From Crateriforma spongiae (GTDB lineage Bacteria > Planctomycetota > Planctomycetia > Pirellulales > Pirellulaceae), in NCBI RefSeq assembly GCF_012290005.1, contig NZ_JAAXMS010000006.1, forward strand, positions 1 through 64,000: DNA of 64,000 bases, given 5' to 3'. Shown in pieces: positions 1 through 9,975 of the stretch. The notes beneath the pieces are model-generated. The model was given only the letters and a program-made list of their open reading frames with translations. It did not search any database and was not told where the DNA came from. The first letter of the stretch is position 1. Every line of letters starts with the position of its first letter. The position numbers and the translations under genes were made by a program.

Positions 1-1336
1 TATCGCTTAGGTCCACCAGTTCCGACGGGTCACTTTGAATGTCGAAAAACATCTCGTCGTCTTTGAATTTGACCAATTTGAAACGTTGATCGCGGATGGA
101 GATATTGTCTTGAAACTCGTAACGCAGAACGGAACGCTGTCGGATCGGCATTGCCTTGTGCATGCCACTGCTGGTGAAGGGTTTCGTTCCCCAGGTGGGC
201 GTCGGCCGGGTGCCCATGAGGTAGCGATCGCTCCAGTTAGCGTTTTCGCCAAGATCCATTAGCGGTTTCAAGCTTCGCCCGGCAAGCGGACCCGCAGTGT
301 CGGTGGGTATCTCCACACCGGCCAGTTCGCATATCGTGGGCAGCAAGTCCATGACGTGGGCATTGTCGGCGATTGAAACGCCACCGTGGCCGCCAGGCAA
401 CCGGATGAACAACGGTGAACGCACACCATTGTCCCACACTTGCCCCTTCTGTCCTCGCAGTTTCATTGCGTTCCGGATGACCGCTTCGTCTTCAGCGATG
501 AATTGCGAGTTGTTTGACATCCGGTTGATGGGGCCGTTGTCGTGCAAGTAGACAACCACCGTGTTCTGTGCAAGATCGCTCTCGGTAATCGATTCGATCA
601 AACGTCCGACGCCCTCATCCGTCTGTGCGACATACCCTGCAAGAAGCTCGAATCCCTCGCTGTATCCTCGCCCACGGTATCGTTCGATGTACTCTTCCTT
701 GGCGGTCCACTGGGTGTGAATCTGCGGATAGCTCGCCATCGCAAACCATGGTTTCCCTTCTGCTTGTTTGCGCCGTATGAAGTCCTTCGTCCATTCGGTT
801 ACCAGGTCGACGCTCCATCCTTTCGGCGACTCCTGAATACCGTTTCGCTCCACAATGGGATCCGTGTCCGCATACAATCGCCCAACCAAGTGAATGCTTT
901 CGTCGAAGCCGCGACGATACGGCTTGGTGTCTTCGGATTTACCCAAGTGCCATTTGCCGAATAGGCCGGTCGCGTAACCACCACGTTGCAATGCTTGGGC
1001 CAGCGTCACTTCGTCGGTGTGCATGTATTCGCGCCCACCGTGAACCCCCCAAACGCCAGCGTCAACGAAGTAGCGACCCGTCATCAAGGCCGCCCGAGTG
1101 GGGGAACATGACGCATTGACGAAGAAGTTCTCGAAGCGAATCGACTGTTTGCTCAAACGATCAATTTGAGGAGTCTCGAACACGGAATTCCCCGAGCAAC
1201 TCAAGTCTCCAATCCCCATGTCATCCAATAAGATCAAGAGGATGTTCGGATTGGAAGACGCCTCAGCGGGTGCTGGCCCCAAGATCGCGATGGCAAACAC
1301 AAGGCAAAGGCGGCTCAGGTTGCGATTCAAATTCAT
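1..1336 (-). CDS. Secreted sulfatase (arylsulfatase A-like), C-terminus cut by window edge
   Basis: The protein begins at the ATG at 1336 and stays open to base 1, so the C-terminus lies outside the window. Residues 1 to about 26 form a signal peptide. The metal-binding stretch NILLILLDDMG follows, and the sulfatase signature CSPTRAALMTGRY is at about residue 77. Cys77 is the residue converted to formylglycine in this family. Near the cut end, DIQSDPSELVDL matches the usual sulfatase tail. It is the last gene of a leftward operon, 27 nt after the GH26 gene, which suggests removal of sulfate esters from the same glycan. The substrate cannot be read from the sequence. The family call is secure. 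Confidence 0.93.
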   Translation of the reverse strand, partial: MNLNRNLSRLCLVFAIAILGPAPAEASSNPNILLILLDDMGIGDLSCSGNSVFETPQIDRLSKQSIRFENFFVNASCSPTRAALMTGRYFVDAGVWGVHGGREYMHTDEVTLAQALQRGGYATGLFGKWHLGKSEDTKPYRRGFDESIHLVGRLYADTDPIVERNGIQESPKGWSVDLVTEWTKDFIRRKQAEGKPWFAMASYPQIHTQWTAKEEYIERYRGRGYSEGFELLAGYVAQTDEGVGRLIESITESDLAQNTVVVYLHDNGPINRMSNNSQFIAEDEAVIRNAMKLRGQKGQVWDNGVRSPLFIRLPGGHGGVSIADNAHVMDLLPTICELAGVEIPTDTAGPLAGRSLKPLMDLGENANWSDRYLMGTRPTPTWGTKPFTSSGMHKAMPIRQRSVLRYEFQDNISIRDQRFKLVKFKDDEMFFDIQSDPSELVDLSD

Positions 1337-1363
1337 AGGGAGGTCCCGTTTGTCGTTGAGAGC

Positions 1364-2617
1364 CTAGCGTCCGGTTTTTGTCGACGGAGCACGGTACATA
1401 TCCGGAAGATCTGTTTCGAAAAGAGTGTAAGGATCTTGATGGAAAGACTTGAAATCCGCATGGTGTGGGTCGCCCGGAAGCGGCACCCAATAGTTTTCTG
1501 GGCCATTTTGCCACAGCAACATATAGACGAACTGGCGGGCGTGGGCGTCGGACTTCAGCATTTCTAGCAGGTCGACGTACCAACTCGTCTTTGACGAATT
1601 CTTTAGGCCCTTTCTTACGCCGATCTCCGCGATGACAACTGGCTTCTCGTGCTTCTGGGCAAAAGACGCCGTAATCTCGCAGTTCTCCAGGAATTCGTGG
1701 TAAAAAACCTCCCAGGGCTCTTCTCCGTCCCTGTAGATTTCGTTGCCGTAGTGGTCGACAGCTACAAAATCGACGTACTTGTCTCCCGGATACCTCGAAC
1801 GCATTTCTTCTTCGCCGGTACGGGTAACCGAATACGGCGAATAGACCAACAACAGGTTGTCGACTCCCTTGTCGCGAAGGTAGTCGACCGTGTAGCGATA
1901 GGCAGAGACATACTCCTCTGAACTACACGACTTAACGCCCCACCAGAACGCGTTGTGGGTGTGCTCATGAAAGGGGCGAAACAGGACAGGGATTTTCACA
2001 CCATCAACCGTAAGACCCTTGAAAAACTTCACCTTTTTGTCCAGCTCTGATCTCCACGCCTTGTTAGCAGAACCACCAGGTGTGATCTCTCGCATGGGAT
2101 TGCCCGCCCGGTCCTTGTGACCGCCTCCGGAAAGCGGGTTGTGAGCATGCCAGCTGATCGTAATGATCCCACCACGTAGGTGGGCGTCGATGATCTCATC
2201 TCGAATCAGGTTGTGCTCCCGATTCACTGGATTGAAATCGAATCCATGCACGGCCGGGTACTCGCCCACTGCCCTGACGCAATCGGAGGGATACGGAGGC
2301 ACGTTTTCAAAGTTTCGCCCGTCACGAAACATTGTTTGGGTGTTCTGATGGCCGACCATGATTCCCCTTCCACTCATGCGTTTCATGTTCGCATAGAGAT
2401 TCCGAGTCTCGATCGTCGCGTTTCCATCCGATTGGCCCCTTGAGGTTGAATGCCCCATCAGGAGTACGACTCCCCAACAGATGCAAAAGATTAAAACGGT
2501 TCGTAGTGAATGCCAACCTTCCTTGATGTTTTTCCGGAACCGACCCACAGGAACGTCGTGCTGGTGCCGTTCTCTAAGTCGCATCGTACAGCTTCCAATC
2601 TTGTTTCGATGAATCAT
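1364..2617 (-). CDS. GH26 family glycoside hydrolase (beta-mannanase-like), secreted
   Basis: This is a 417-residue protein with a hydrophobic export segment at about residues 41-58 after a basic N-terminus. A later start at Met12 would make the signal more compact. The GH26 hallmarks are present. FRPFHEHTHNAFWWG places the acid/base Glu at about residue 218. VDHYG lies near 287, and KPVVIAEIG places the nucleophile Glu at about residue 331. GH26 enzymes mostly cleave beta-1,4-mannan, with some acting on other beta-glycans, so the exact substrate is inferred only. It sits between a sulfatase and two CBM9-like proteins, which suggests joint breakdown of a decorated, sulfated polysaccharide outside the cytoplasm. 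Confidence 0.9.
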   Translation of the reverse strand: MIHRNKIGSCTMRLRERHQHDVPVGRFRKNIKEGWHSLRTVLIFCICWGVVLLMGHSTSRGQSDGNATIETRNLYANMKRMSGRGIMVGHQNTQTMFRDGRNFENVPPYPSDCVRAVGEYPAVHGFDFNPVNREHNLIRDEIIDAHLRGGIITISWHAHNPLSGGGHKDRAGNPMREITPGGSANKAWRSELDKKVKFFKGLTVDGVKIPVLFRPFHEHTHNAFWWGVKSCSSEEYVSAYRYTVDYLRDKGVDNLLLVYSPYSVTRTGEEEMRSRYPGDKYVDFVAVDHYGNEIYRDGEEPWEVFYHEFLENCEITASFAQKHEKPVVIAEIGVRKGLKNSSKTSWYVDLLEMLKSDAHARQFVYMLLWQNGPENYWVPLPGDPHHADFKSFHQDPYTLFETDLPDMYRAPSTKTGR

Positions 2618-2705
2618 GATGCTTGGAATGAACAGGGGGGCTTGAATGTGACTACTGCAATTCGCGAATCGGCGGATTCGACCACGCTACATGCCGGGCT
2701 GGCGA

Positions 2706-5471
2706 TCAGCGGATCAAAATGGTGTCCTGCGCGGAAACGGCCTTGTCGATCCAGATCAACATGTCCGAATCGTTACTACCGATGGAGGTTAGGCTGTACT
2801 TATCAGCGGCCAGCCTGTTCCCGTTGATAAAGACCTCGCAATCTGCAGGACTCCTGTGGAAACCGCGTAGCATGATGGCGGGATTGATGATCGTTTCAAA
2901 TTTCTGCGGTAAGAATCTTAGTTCTACCTTGGGAAGTGATCCCTTCTGCAGGGTAAGCTCATATGCCTTCTTCACGTGGTTGAATCCGGTGTCGACGGCG
3001 TTATGACTCAAGACCACAACGCGAGCGGGGTAGAGCCAGGAACTTGCCACCAGGCGAATATGGTCATCATCTTGGTTTGTGGCACCAATCAAAAGCGTGA
3101 CCTCATTCGGTTCACGTTCCGTGCTGGTGTTGATGCGCATGTTTCCAATCCAGCTATGGTACGGTCGGTTGACTGACACGATGTTGAAGACATCGATGTC
3201 AATCTCCGACATTGGCCAGTGTGCGCCCAAGTTAAAACGCACATCTCGGCTGTCTTCGTTTTGATAAAGGAAATTGCTGGTGACGTAGTTATCGACGAGG
3301 CCCTGGTTCTTACCAAGCACCAGGAAGGCATCCGGTCGATTCTTCAATGGGATTCTCAAAATCTCTTCATTCCAGCTCTTGTTGTATCCCTTGACCGTCA
3401 CCTCGCTGCCCAGGCGATTCTCAACGTTCTCACCTTGGATGTTCGATACGCGGGTTATCACCGGTTCGAGTATGGCTTCGGGCAAAATCCCCGGTGGTAT
3501 CACGTACTGTGGCTGGCAAGTCGTGTGGTGAAGGTCGGTGTTCGCCCAGATTCTGACATTTCGGGTTCCCGTGCCATCAGGATAAAACGTGTACAGCTCA
3601 TCGACCCATTCGTTGAAATAGATCTTGTAGTTGTTGTTGTTCAATGCGTACTGGTAAAGAACGGTGACTCGACTCGGTGTGTTCTCAATGATTTCGACGC
3701 GGGTATAGCGGTTCCTTTTGTCCTGCATCGGTTCGTTGCAACTCTGTGAACCGTATCCCCAGGCCTCCACAAATTCGTAGCTGACACCCACATTGTTGAA
3801 ATCCCAGAAGGGGATATAGGACGTATGCTCAGGGAACACCATATCCTTGCGGTTGGGAAAGCTAACCACGACGGCGTCTCCCTTGACTCCGCCATAGCTG
3901 TACGTTTCCCGTCGAGCGCTGAACGATCTGTCGTCGCCGTACACTTTTCTCGTGAAAAGTTGTTTGAACTTGCCGGCGACCAATCCCCTCGCGTCGATCA
4001 GTTGACATAGCAAAGCGTAGTCGCCAGCCGGCAGGTTCTTGATGTCATGGTCACCAAGGCAAACGATGTAGTCATTTCCGCTGCTGAACTCGGTCAACAA
4101 TTCTGAGGCGATTACTTCCCCTGTCTCTTGGCGAATGAGTGACACAGTCAAGTTGTAAGTGTCTGCGTTGTGCATCACCGGAATGCACCGGATGCGTCCC
4201 GATTGTTCCTGCGGAAGATAGACCGCCTCCAGGTCGAATTCGACGAACGGCGGCACTCGGCTCATGTAAGAAGTGTGATAGAACAGGCGTCCGGTGTTCG
4301 CATCCGAAATCTTTACCTCAAACGATTGGAAATCGAAGTCTCGAATCTTTATCTCTGTGGTGACTTGTAGACTCTCTTCAGCGGGAATTTTCAGCGTTTG
4401 GCGGTTCAGCGCTCTATCCCCGTTTTGGTCCTGTGTGGCAACCTCCACGGCGATGTTCAATGCACTCTCGCTCGTGTTTTCAAGATGCAGTCGCAGCGGG
4501 TTGTTGCCCCAAAACATCGGCTTTTGCCAAACCCCTCCACTATAGTTGGCGTGGGCCTCGTTGAAGGCGATCGACCTCACGGCCAGAGGGTTTTCTCCGC
4601 ACACTAAATCCGCAAAACGGATCGGAGATGAAAACCCCGCGTAGGTATTCATTCGGTCGGTACGGTCCTCGCAGTAGGGAATGGAACTGTATTCAGCAAA
4701 CCTCGCGTAATCAAACGTGTTTCTTTCGCTCACAGCATTCTTTTGCTCGGCGGAAAGGAATTGTGTCTGCTGCCTCTGCTTGACCTGGATTTGGTTTCCA
4801 ACGCGACTGCTTCTCCCTCGCCCCGCAAGAAGGCCAAACGTTCTTCCGTCAAAGTTCTTGCGGTTGCTGATATGGTTGACATCAATGAAGATTTCGGCCG
4901 TCCAGCGATCGTCGTATCGGGAAACGCTGCTATGCCATTTTCCGTTCCACTGTGGTTTGTAGTTGGACGAAAATGCGTATTGAACCGGCCGTTCAATCGT
5001 CTGGTCCATCGTGGCGCCCGAGGCACTCAACACCAGGTTCACCGCCTGCCAATGGTCGTGGTCCAGGTCCAACCATACCTCCACTCGGTCGTCGCCTTGG
5101 ATATTTTGCTCGTCATCCTGGATGAATGCCTTGGTCCGTAGACCCGACATGTCGTCTTCGAAACATTCAAACGCGACGTACAGATACCGTTGGTCGAAAA
5201 GGACGTAGAAATTCGTCTGATTAGCGACCAATTCGCCGGGGCCGACACAAGTCTTCTGGAAGTCAGTGTAAACGTTCGACTCTTTCCAGCAGTCATCATC
5301 GAGTTTTCCATCCAATACCGGCGGTTGGTCGGCTCGCAGTGCAACAAGCTTCCGCAATGAAAAATTCTTCAGTCCCGCATCCATCCGGTCCAGGTATTTC
5401 ATCTGCGCGGACAAGGGACTGCACGCGAGTACGAGGATCGAAAGGCTGATGGATCGAAAAGTCGTAGTCAT
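2706..5471 (-). CDS. CBM9-like secreted carbohydrate-active protein, tandem copy B
   Basis: The product is 921 residues with a signal peptide at about 1-22. Residues 45-225 resemble a family 9 carbohydrate-binding/DOMON-like module: PPVLDGKLDDDCWKES, then YLYVAFECFED, then DDRVEVWLDLDHD. A long region follows with the landmarks RYTRVEIIENTPSRV, YPDGTGTRNVRIW, HWPMSEIDIDVF and NRPYHSWIGN. I cannot assign this region to a named catalytic family, but similar motifs occur in large polysaccharide-lyase-like proteins. It has the same length and order of landmarks as the gene directly upstream, 5 nt away, so the two are tandem paralogues. Binding or cleavage of an algal polysaccharide is inferred from the neighbouring sulfatases and GH26. 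Confidence 0.85.
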   Translation of the reverse strand: MTTTFRSISLSILVLACSPLSAQMKYLDRMDAGLKNFSLRKLVALRADQPPVLDGKLDDDCWKESNVYTDFQKTCVGPGELVANQTNFYVLFDQRYLYVAFECFEDDMSGLRTKAFIQDDEQNIQGDDRVEVWLDLDHDHWQAVNLVLSASGATMDQTIERPVQYAFSSNYKPQWNGKWHSSVSRYDDRWTAEIFIDVNHISNRKNFDGRTFGLLAGRGRSSRVGNQIQVKQRQQTQFLSAEQKNAVSERNTFDYARFAEYSSIPYCEDRTDRMNTYAGFSSPIRFADLVCGENPLAVRSIAFNEAHANYSGGVWQKPMFWGNNPLRLHLENTSESALNIAVEVATQDQNGDRALNRQTLKIPAEESLQVTTEIKIRDFDFQSFEVKISDANTGRLFYHTSYMSRVPPFVEFDLEAVYLPQEQSGRIRCIPVMHNADTYNLTVSLIRQETGEVIASELLTEFSSGNDYIVCLGDHDIKNLPAGDYALLCQLIDARGLVAGKFKQLFTRKVYGDDRSFSARRETYSYGGVKGDAVVVSFPNRKDMVFPEHTSYIPFWDFNNVGVSYEFVEAWGYGSQSCNEPMQDKRNRYTRVEIIENTPSRVTVLYQYALNNNNYKIYFNEWVDELYTFYPDGTGTRNVRIWANTDLHHTTCQPQYVIPPGILPEAILEPVITRVSNIQGENVENRLGSEVTVKGYNKSWNEEILRIPLKNRPDAFLVLGKNQGLVDNYVTSNFLYQNEDSRDVRFNLGAHWPMSEIDIDVFNIVSVNRPYHSWIGNMRINTSTEREPNEVTLLIGATNQDDDHIRLVASSWLYPARVVVLSHNAVDTGFNHVKKAYELTLQKGSLPKVELRFLPQKFETIINPAIMLRGFHRSPADCEVFINGNRLAADKYSLTSIGSNDSDMLIWIDKAVSAQDTILIR

Positions 5472-5476
5472 TGAAT

Positions 5477-8242
5477 CTACCTGCCCGTGGTGCTGGTGAA
5501 TCGGATCGACAATGTTGTTTCAATGGGGATCTCTCGGTCCAGCCAGATGATCTTGCCTGCATCGCCACTTGTTGTAATCGTTGCAGACTTGTACTCCTCT
5601 GGGGCCAACGCTTCGTTATCTATGCTGATGGACTGGATCTCCATAAAACAATTTTCCAGGATCACTACGGGGTGAAAGACCGTCTCCTCCTCTCCTGAAA
5701 AACAAAAATTCAGCTCCGGAACCTCATGGCTCTGGTGGAAGACAAACGCCTTTTGGGCTGCATCGAAACCAGTGAATGAAATTCCATCGTATTGCGTATG
5801 CACCGATGGCGGATAAAGCCAGTTCGTGCCGATTGTGATGAGTTGTTCATCACCTTGATCACACACACCGATCAAGTGCTTCCATCGATTCGGCTGTGTC
5901 TTGGGATCGGGCACAACGTGGACGCTTCCGAGCCAACTGTGATACGGCCGGTCGGTTCCGACGACGCTGTAGACATCCACGTTCATCGGTTGCATCGGCC
6001 AGTGCCCGCCCATGGACCGTCCGACGTCGCCAACAACGAGGCCCTTGTTGATTGAATTCGGGACGATGTCTTCTCGCTTCGACCAAATCAGATAGGGATG
6101 TTTGCGGTCTTTCAGAAAGATCCGCATCACTTCCTCCTTCCAATCTTTCGCTTGTTCGGGATGCTTCAATACTGGCGCATCGATTCGGTTGACAACGGAT
6201 TCACCGTCAAAATTGAAAACCTTGCAAGTGATGTCTTCGAACATCTGCCGCGGGATGACACCGGTGGGGAAGACGTATTGAGGCTGAAGGATTTCGTGTC
6301 GCACATCGCTGTTGGCCCAGAACTGAATGTCTCGAACGCCGGAGCCATCTGGGTAAAGGTAGTAATACTCGGTGACCCATTCATTGAAAATGATCTGGTA
6401 ATTCGGGTCACCCAGTGCGTATCGCCAACGCAATACGACGCGCGCCGGCGTGTTTTCAATGATGTCGACTTTGGAGTAACGGTTTTCCTTGTCCTGCATC
6501 GGCTCGCTGCATCCCTGGTTGCCAAAGCCCCAGCACTCCATGAACTCGTAGGTGACGGCCATGTTCTCGAGGTCCCACCAGGGAACATAGGAAGAATGTT
6601 CCCAGAAAACGAATCGTTCACCGGCGGGGAAGGATACCACCGTGGCCTTGCCCTCTTGGCCACCGAAGCTGTACTGGGTTTCCGAAGCATGCAAGTTGCT
6701 GCACGGTTCTGTGCGGTGTTTGGTGAATCCGTGATCAAATTCTCCGATAGTTTTCCCTGTTGGATCCCGCAGTCGACAGGTGATGGTGTAGTTCGACGAT
6801 GGTAGGGATGACCAATCGAATCCCTCGAAGCAAGTTTCGAACAGATACGGTTTCAGATTCGATTTTCGATCTGTAGCGATGGGAGCCGGTTCGTTGGTGC
6901 GGTATAAATCAAAAGAGATACTGCAGCCGTCGATGGCTTCGGGGATAACCACCGGGCTGAAAGCTATTTCTTTGTCTTTCGTTCTGTTCGAATAGATCGC
7001 AGATAGATCGAATTCAACGAACGGTGGAACCCTTGTATCATAAGACGTGCTGTACAGAGTCGCGTTTGCGTCTTTGTCGACGACCGATAATGAAAACTGT
7101 TGACGTTCACAGTCGCGGATCGGGATCAAGGTTGTAACCGTACGCGAGTCTTTCGCGTTCAATGAGACGTCCTTCTCAATGCGGATTGAATCCCCACGGT
7201 AGTCGGTTGTTTGGCTAACCAAAAGAAGATCCATCGAGTGGCCAGAGTGATTTTGCAGCGTCACTTCAAGCGGGTTGTCGCCAAAGAACTGTGGTTTGTG
7301 CCAAACGCTTCCGTTGTAGTTCGCATACGCTTCGTGAAAGGCAAGTCTGGAAACAGCTAGGTCGTTCTGGTCAAAGACCAAGTCCGCATAGCCATTGGGT
7401 TCCAGCCAGCGATCGGAAAAGCTTCCTTTCACATTGCCGTCGACCGGTTGCCAGGCCGTCATTTGTTGCGTTCCATGCGGTTTGGCTCCGCCGCCAGCAC
7501 GCGGACCATGATAGAAACGTGAGTGACGGTCTCGGACAATATTGAAACCCCAAGTGGTGCCGGGGCGGATGGGATGGGGATAGATGCGATCCATGGCGAT
7601 AGCCACTTCGGCAGTCCAGCGATCATCAAGTTGCTGTGTCTTTACTCGCCATTCCGTATTCCAGCGATCGTCACCCTTAATGCATGAAACGGAATACTGG
7701 ACCGGGCGATCAAACGTGGTGTCGTACGTGATTCCGTTGGCATTGAATGCTAAACGGATGATGTTCTTGTGGTTGTGTTGCGGATCCAGCAAAATTTCGA
7801 TGCGATCGTCAAACAGGATGTCGGGATCGTCATAGCGAACCGTCTCTGTCCGCACTCTCTGCATTTGCTCTTCTTGGCAAGAGAATGCGAAATACAGATA
7901 GTCGTCGTCATGGGTCAACCACGCGGTGGTTTCCTGGAGGTTGTTGTTTGAACCTAGCTGAATGGTATTGGAAAAATCGGACAATCGGGTTGCCCTGCGC
8001 CAGGCAGCGTCGTCCAGGACTCCATTCACAACGGGAGGTGACAAGGTTTGATTGCACGTCGCCAGCTTGATGTCGAAAACTTCGGGTTCCTTCTTCATCA
8101 AGTCAAAATACTTGATCTGGGCCATTCCGCTCGACGGAAAGCAAACGCAACCGAGCATCAGTAATGCAAACCAGTGCATTCGTTCAGGTCTTCTGTTCAT
8201 CGCAGTGGGGCGTTGGTGGTTGCCATTGGAGATCCGGTTCAC
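5477..8242 (-). CDS. CBM9-like secreted carbohydrate-active protein, tandem copy A
   Basis: This 921-residue protein is a diverged duplicate of its downstream neighbour. The first codon is GTG at 8242, overlapping the stop of the upstream sulfatase by 4 nt (GTGA), which suggests translational coupling. Met15 at 8200 is an alternative start, and the export signal runs to about residue 41. The CBM9-like module covers about residues 65-250 (PPVVNGVLDDAAWRRAT, DYLYFAFSCQEE, DDRIEILLDPQHN). The shared distal landmarks are RYSKVDIIENTPARV, YPDGSGVRDIQFWANSD, HWPMQPMNVDVYS and DRPYHSWLGS. The enzymatic role of the distal part is not recognised. The context is sulfated polysaccharide use. Confidence 0.85.
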   Translation of the reverse strand: MNRISNGNHQRPTAMNRRPERMHWFALLMLGCVCFPSSGMAQIKYFDLMKKEPEVFDIKLATCNQTLSPPVVNGVLDDAAWRRATRLSDFSNTIQLGSNNNLQETTAWLTHDDDYLYFAFSCQEEQMQRVRTETVRYDDPDILFDDRIEILLDPQHNHKNIIRLAFNANGITYDTTFDRPVQYSVSCIKGDDRWNTEWRVKTQQLDDRWTAEVAIAMDRIYPHPIRPGTTWGFNIVRDRHSRFYHGPRAGGGAKPHGTQQMTAWQPVDGNVKGSFSDRWLEPNGYADLVFDQNDLAVSRLAFHEAYANYNGSVWHKPQFFGDNPLEVTLQNHSGHSMDLLLVSQTTDYRGDSIRIEKDVSLNAKDSRTVTTLIPIRDCERQQFSLSVVDKDANATLYSTSYDTRVPPFVEFDLSAIYSNRTKDKEIAFSPVVIPEAIDGCSISFDLYRTNEPAPIATDRKSNLKPYLFETCFEGFDWSSLPSSNYTITCRLRDPTGKTIGEFDHGFTKHRTEPCSNLHASETQYSFGGQEGKATVVSFPAGERFVFWEHSSYVPWWDLENMAVTYEFMECWGFGNQGCSEPMQDKENRYSKVDIIENTPARVVLRWRYALGDPNYQIIFNEWVTEYYYLYPDGSGVRDIQFWANSDVRHEILQPQYVFPTGVIPRQMFEDITCKVFNFDGESVVNRIDAPVLKHPEQAKDWKEEVMRIFLKDRKHPYLIWSKREDIVPNSINKGLVVGDVGRSMGGHWPMQPMNVDVYSVVGTDRPYHSWLGSVHVVPDPKTQPNRWKHLIGVCDQGDEQLITIGTNWLYPPSVHTQYDGISFTGFDAAQKAFVFHQSHEVPELNFCFSGEEETVFHPVVILENCFMEIQSISIDNEALAPEEYKSATITTSGDAGKIIWLDREIPIETTLSIRFTSTTGR

Positions 8243-9975
8243 TGACCGCTCTTGTCGTGTCGGTTTACATGGACGAAGGGGGCTCCTCGCGAATCACCTG
8301 AATCTTCGATCAGCCAAGTCTTCATGGTGAATGGTCCGGCGGGAAGATCGATGTTGAACTCAACCGATGTTGCATTTGCGGGAATCGTTAGTTCTTGATC
8401 TATCGCACCGATGCGAAGTCTCGCACGTTCCGCCCTGATCGGTTCGGTGGATTCAGCTTCGTCGGGCAATTCTTGCAAGCGGAAGGTGTAGGTTCCGGGG
8501 CGTTCTACTTGGACTGTCCACCAACCATTGGTTTGCTGGCGGTTGGCAATGACGTCAGGATTCCAGGTCAGCAAAGATGACCGACTGTGCCAATCGTGGC
8601 AGGTTAGTTTGACCGGGTTTTCCTGTGCTGCGCCAATGTAGACGCGACAAAATTCGTCGAAGCGGGGCTGAAGGGTACTCCACCAATCCAGGTATTTGGA
8701 TCGAAGTTCTTCAACGACCTTGGGATGCTTCGAAGCGATATCGTTTTCCTGTCCCGGATCCGTTTGGATGTCAAAGAGTTGTTTTCCTTCGACCAGCCGC
8801 CAACGCTCCGTCATAACTGCCGACTTCAACCACTTTTCCGGTCGCTCAACACGAGGGTTGTGGACACACAAGGTGCGATCTGGCCAAGTCACTTGTTCGC
8901 CGTGAAGCAGTCCCGCGAAGCTACATCCGTCGATGTCGTTTGGGGCTGCAGGCTGTAAACCGCAAAGGTCGATCAGCGTCGGAGTGAGATCGAAGTGTGC
9001 GGTGAGTTCTGGGATATCTCGGCCACCGGTGAGGCCACCATTGGGCCAATGAACGAAGCATGCGGCGCGATGCCCACCGTCATACGGACTGCCTTTCCAT
9101 TTCCGCAATCCGGCATGATAGGCGTAGGGCGAAGGCTTACCGGGCGTGGGGCCGCCGTGTCCGTTGTCGTTCATGAAAATCAGGATCGTGTTGTCGGCAA
9201 TCCCAAGCTCGCCAAGCCGATCTCGCAATTGCCCAAGGTTTGCGTCAATGCAGGCGATCATCCCGAAGAATCGAGCTCGCAATTCTTCCATGCCAAGTTC
9301 GAGATACGGCTCGGCGTATCGATCGGGCACTCGATACCAGAAGTGGGGGGCGTTCAGCGGGAGGTAGCAGAAGAACGGTTCGCTTTGATTTCGCTCAATA
9401 AACTGTGTTGCCTCGCGAAACCATACGTCGGTGCAGTAGCCGTTGAACTTCTCCCACCGTCCATCCCGACAGTAGTGATCGTCAAAATAGGTGTTGCCCC
9501 AGTAATCTGGGTTTTGCCCGATACCCCCACCGCCGTGGATCAGCGTTTCATCAAAACCGCGATCTTGGGGCCGATAAGGGTACGCGTCCCCAAGATGCCA
9601 CTTTCCAAAAATGCCAGTGCGATAACCGGCGTCACGGAATCTGTCGGCCAGTGTCGTTTCGTTGTGACGTAGAATTGAGCGTCCTTGAAGCGTGTGCCAT
9701 ACGCCGACGCGGCTGGCGTACTTACCGGTCATCAATGCCGCTCGGGTGGGCGAGCAAGTGGGATCGACGTGGAAATCGGTCATCCGAACACTGTCGGAAT
9801 ACAAGCGGTCCATCTCCGGCGTTTCTAATGCTGGATGACCGTGACATCCGAAATCACCATATCCCTGATCGTCCGTCAGAATCAGGATGACGTTCGGGGG
9901 ACGCTCCGAAGCGACAAGCGAAACAGCCGCAAAGGCATAGCACGTAAATAGAGTTGTAAATACGAAGCGTTTCAT
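8239..9975 (-). CDS. Secreted sulfatase with C-terminal beta-type extension
   Basis: The 578-residue protein has a signal peptide at about 1-23, followed by NVILILTDDQGYGD, which contains the two metal-binding Asp. The signature CSPTRAALMTGKY is at residue 74, and GKWHLGD is at about 124. A further metal site, NDNGHGG, is at about residue 270. After the family's usual end (LFDIQTDPGQENDI), about 130 extra residues contain NGWWTVQVERPGTYTFRLQ, resembling a small beta-sandwich module often attached to planctomycete sulfatases. The ATG overlaps the upstream amidohydrolase stop by 4 nt. Desulfation of a glycan in the periplasm or outside is inferred. Confidence 0.93.
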   Translation of the reverse strand: MKRFVFTTLFTCYAFAAVSLVASERPPNVILILTDDQGYGDFGCHGHPALETPEMDRLYSDSVRMTDFHVDPTCSPTRAALMTGKYASRVGVWHTLQGRSILRHNETTLADRFRDAGYRTGIFGKWHLGDAYPYRPQDRGFDETLIHGGGGIGQNPDYWGNTYFDDHYCRDGRWEKFNGYCTDVWFREATQFIERNQSEPFFCYLPLNAPHFWYRVPDRYAEPYLELGMEELRARFFGMIACIDANLGQLRDRLGELGIADNTILIFMNDNGHGGPTPGKPSPYAYHAGLRKWKGSPYDGGHRAACFVHWPNGGLTGGRDIPELTAHFDLTPTLIDLCGLQPAAPNDIDGCSFAGLLHGEQVTWPDRTLCVHNPRVERPEKWLKSAVMTERWRLVEGKQLFDIQTDPGQENDIASKHPKVVEELRSKYLDWWSTLQPRFDEFCRVYIGAAQENPVKLTCHDWHSRSSLLTWNPDVIANRQQTNGWWTVQVERPGTYTFRLQELPDEAESTEPIRAERARLRIGAIDQELTIPANATSVEFNIDLPAGPFTMKTWLIEDSGDSRGAPFVHVNRHDKSGQ

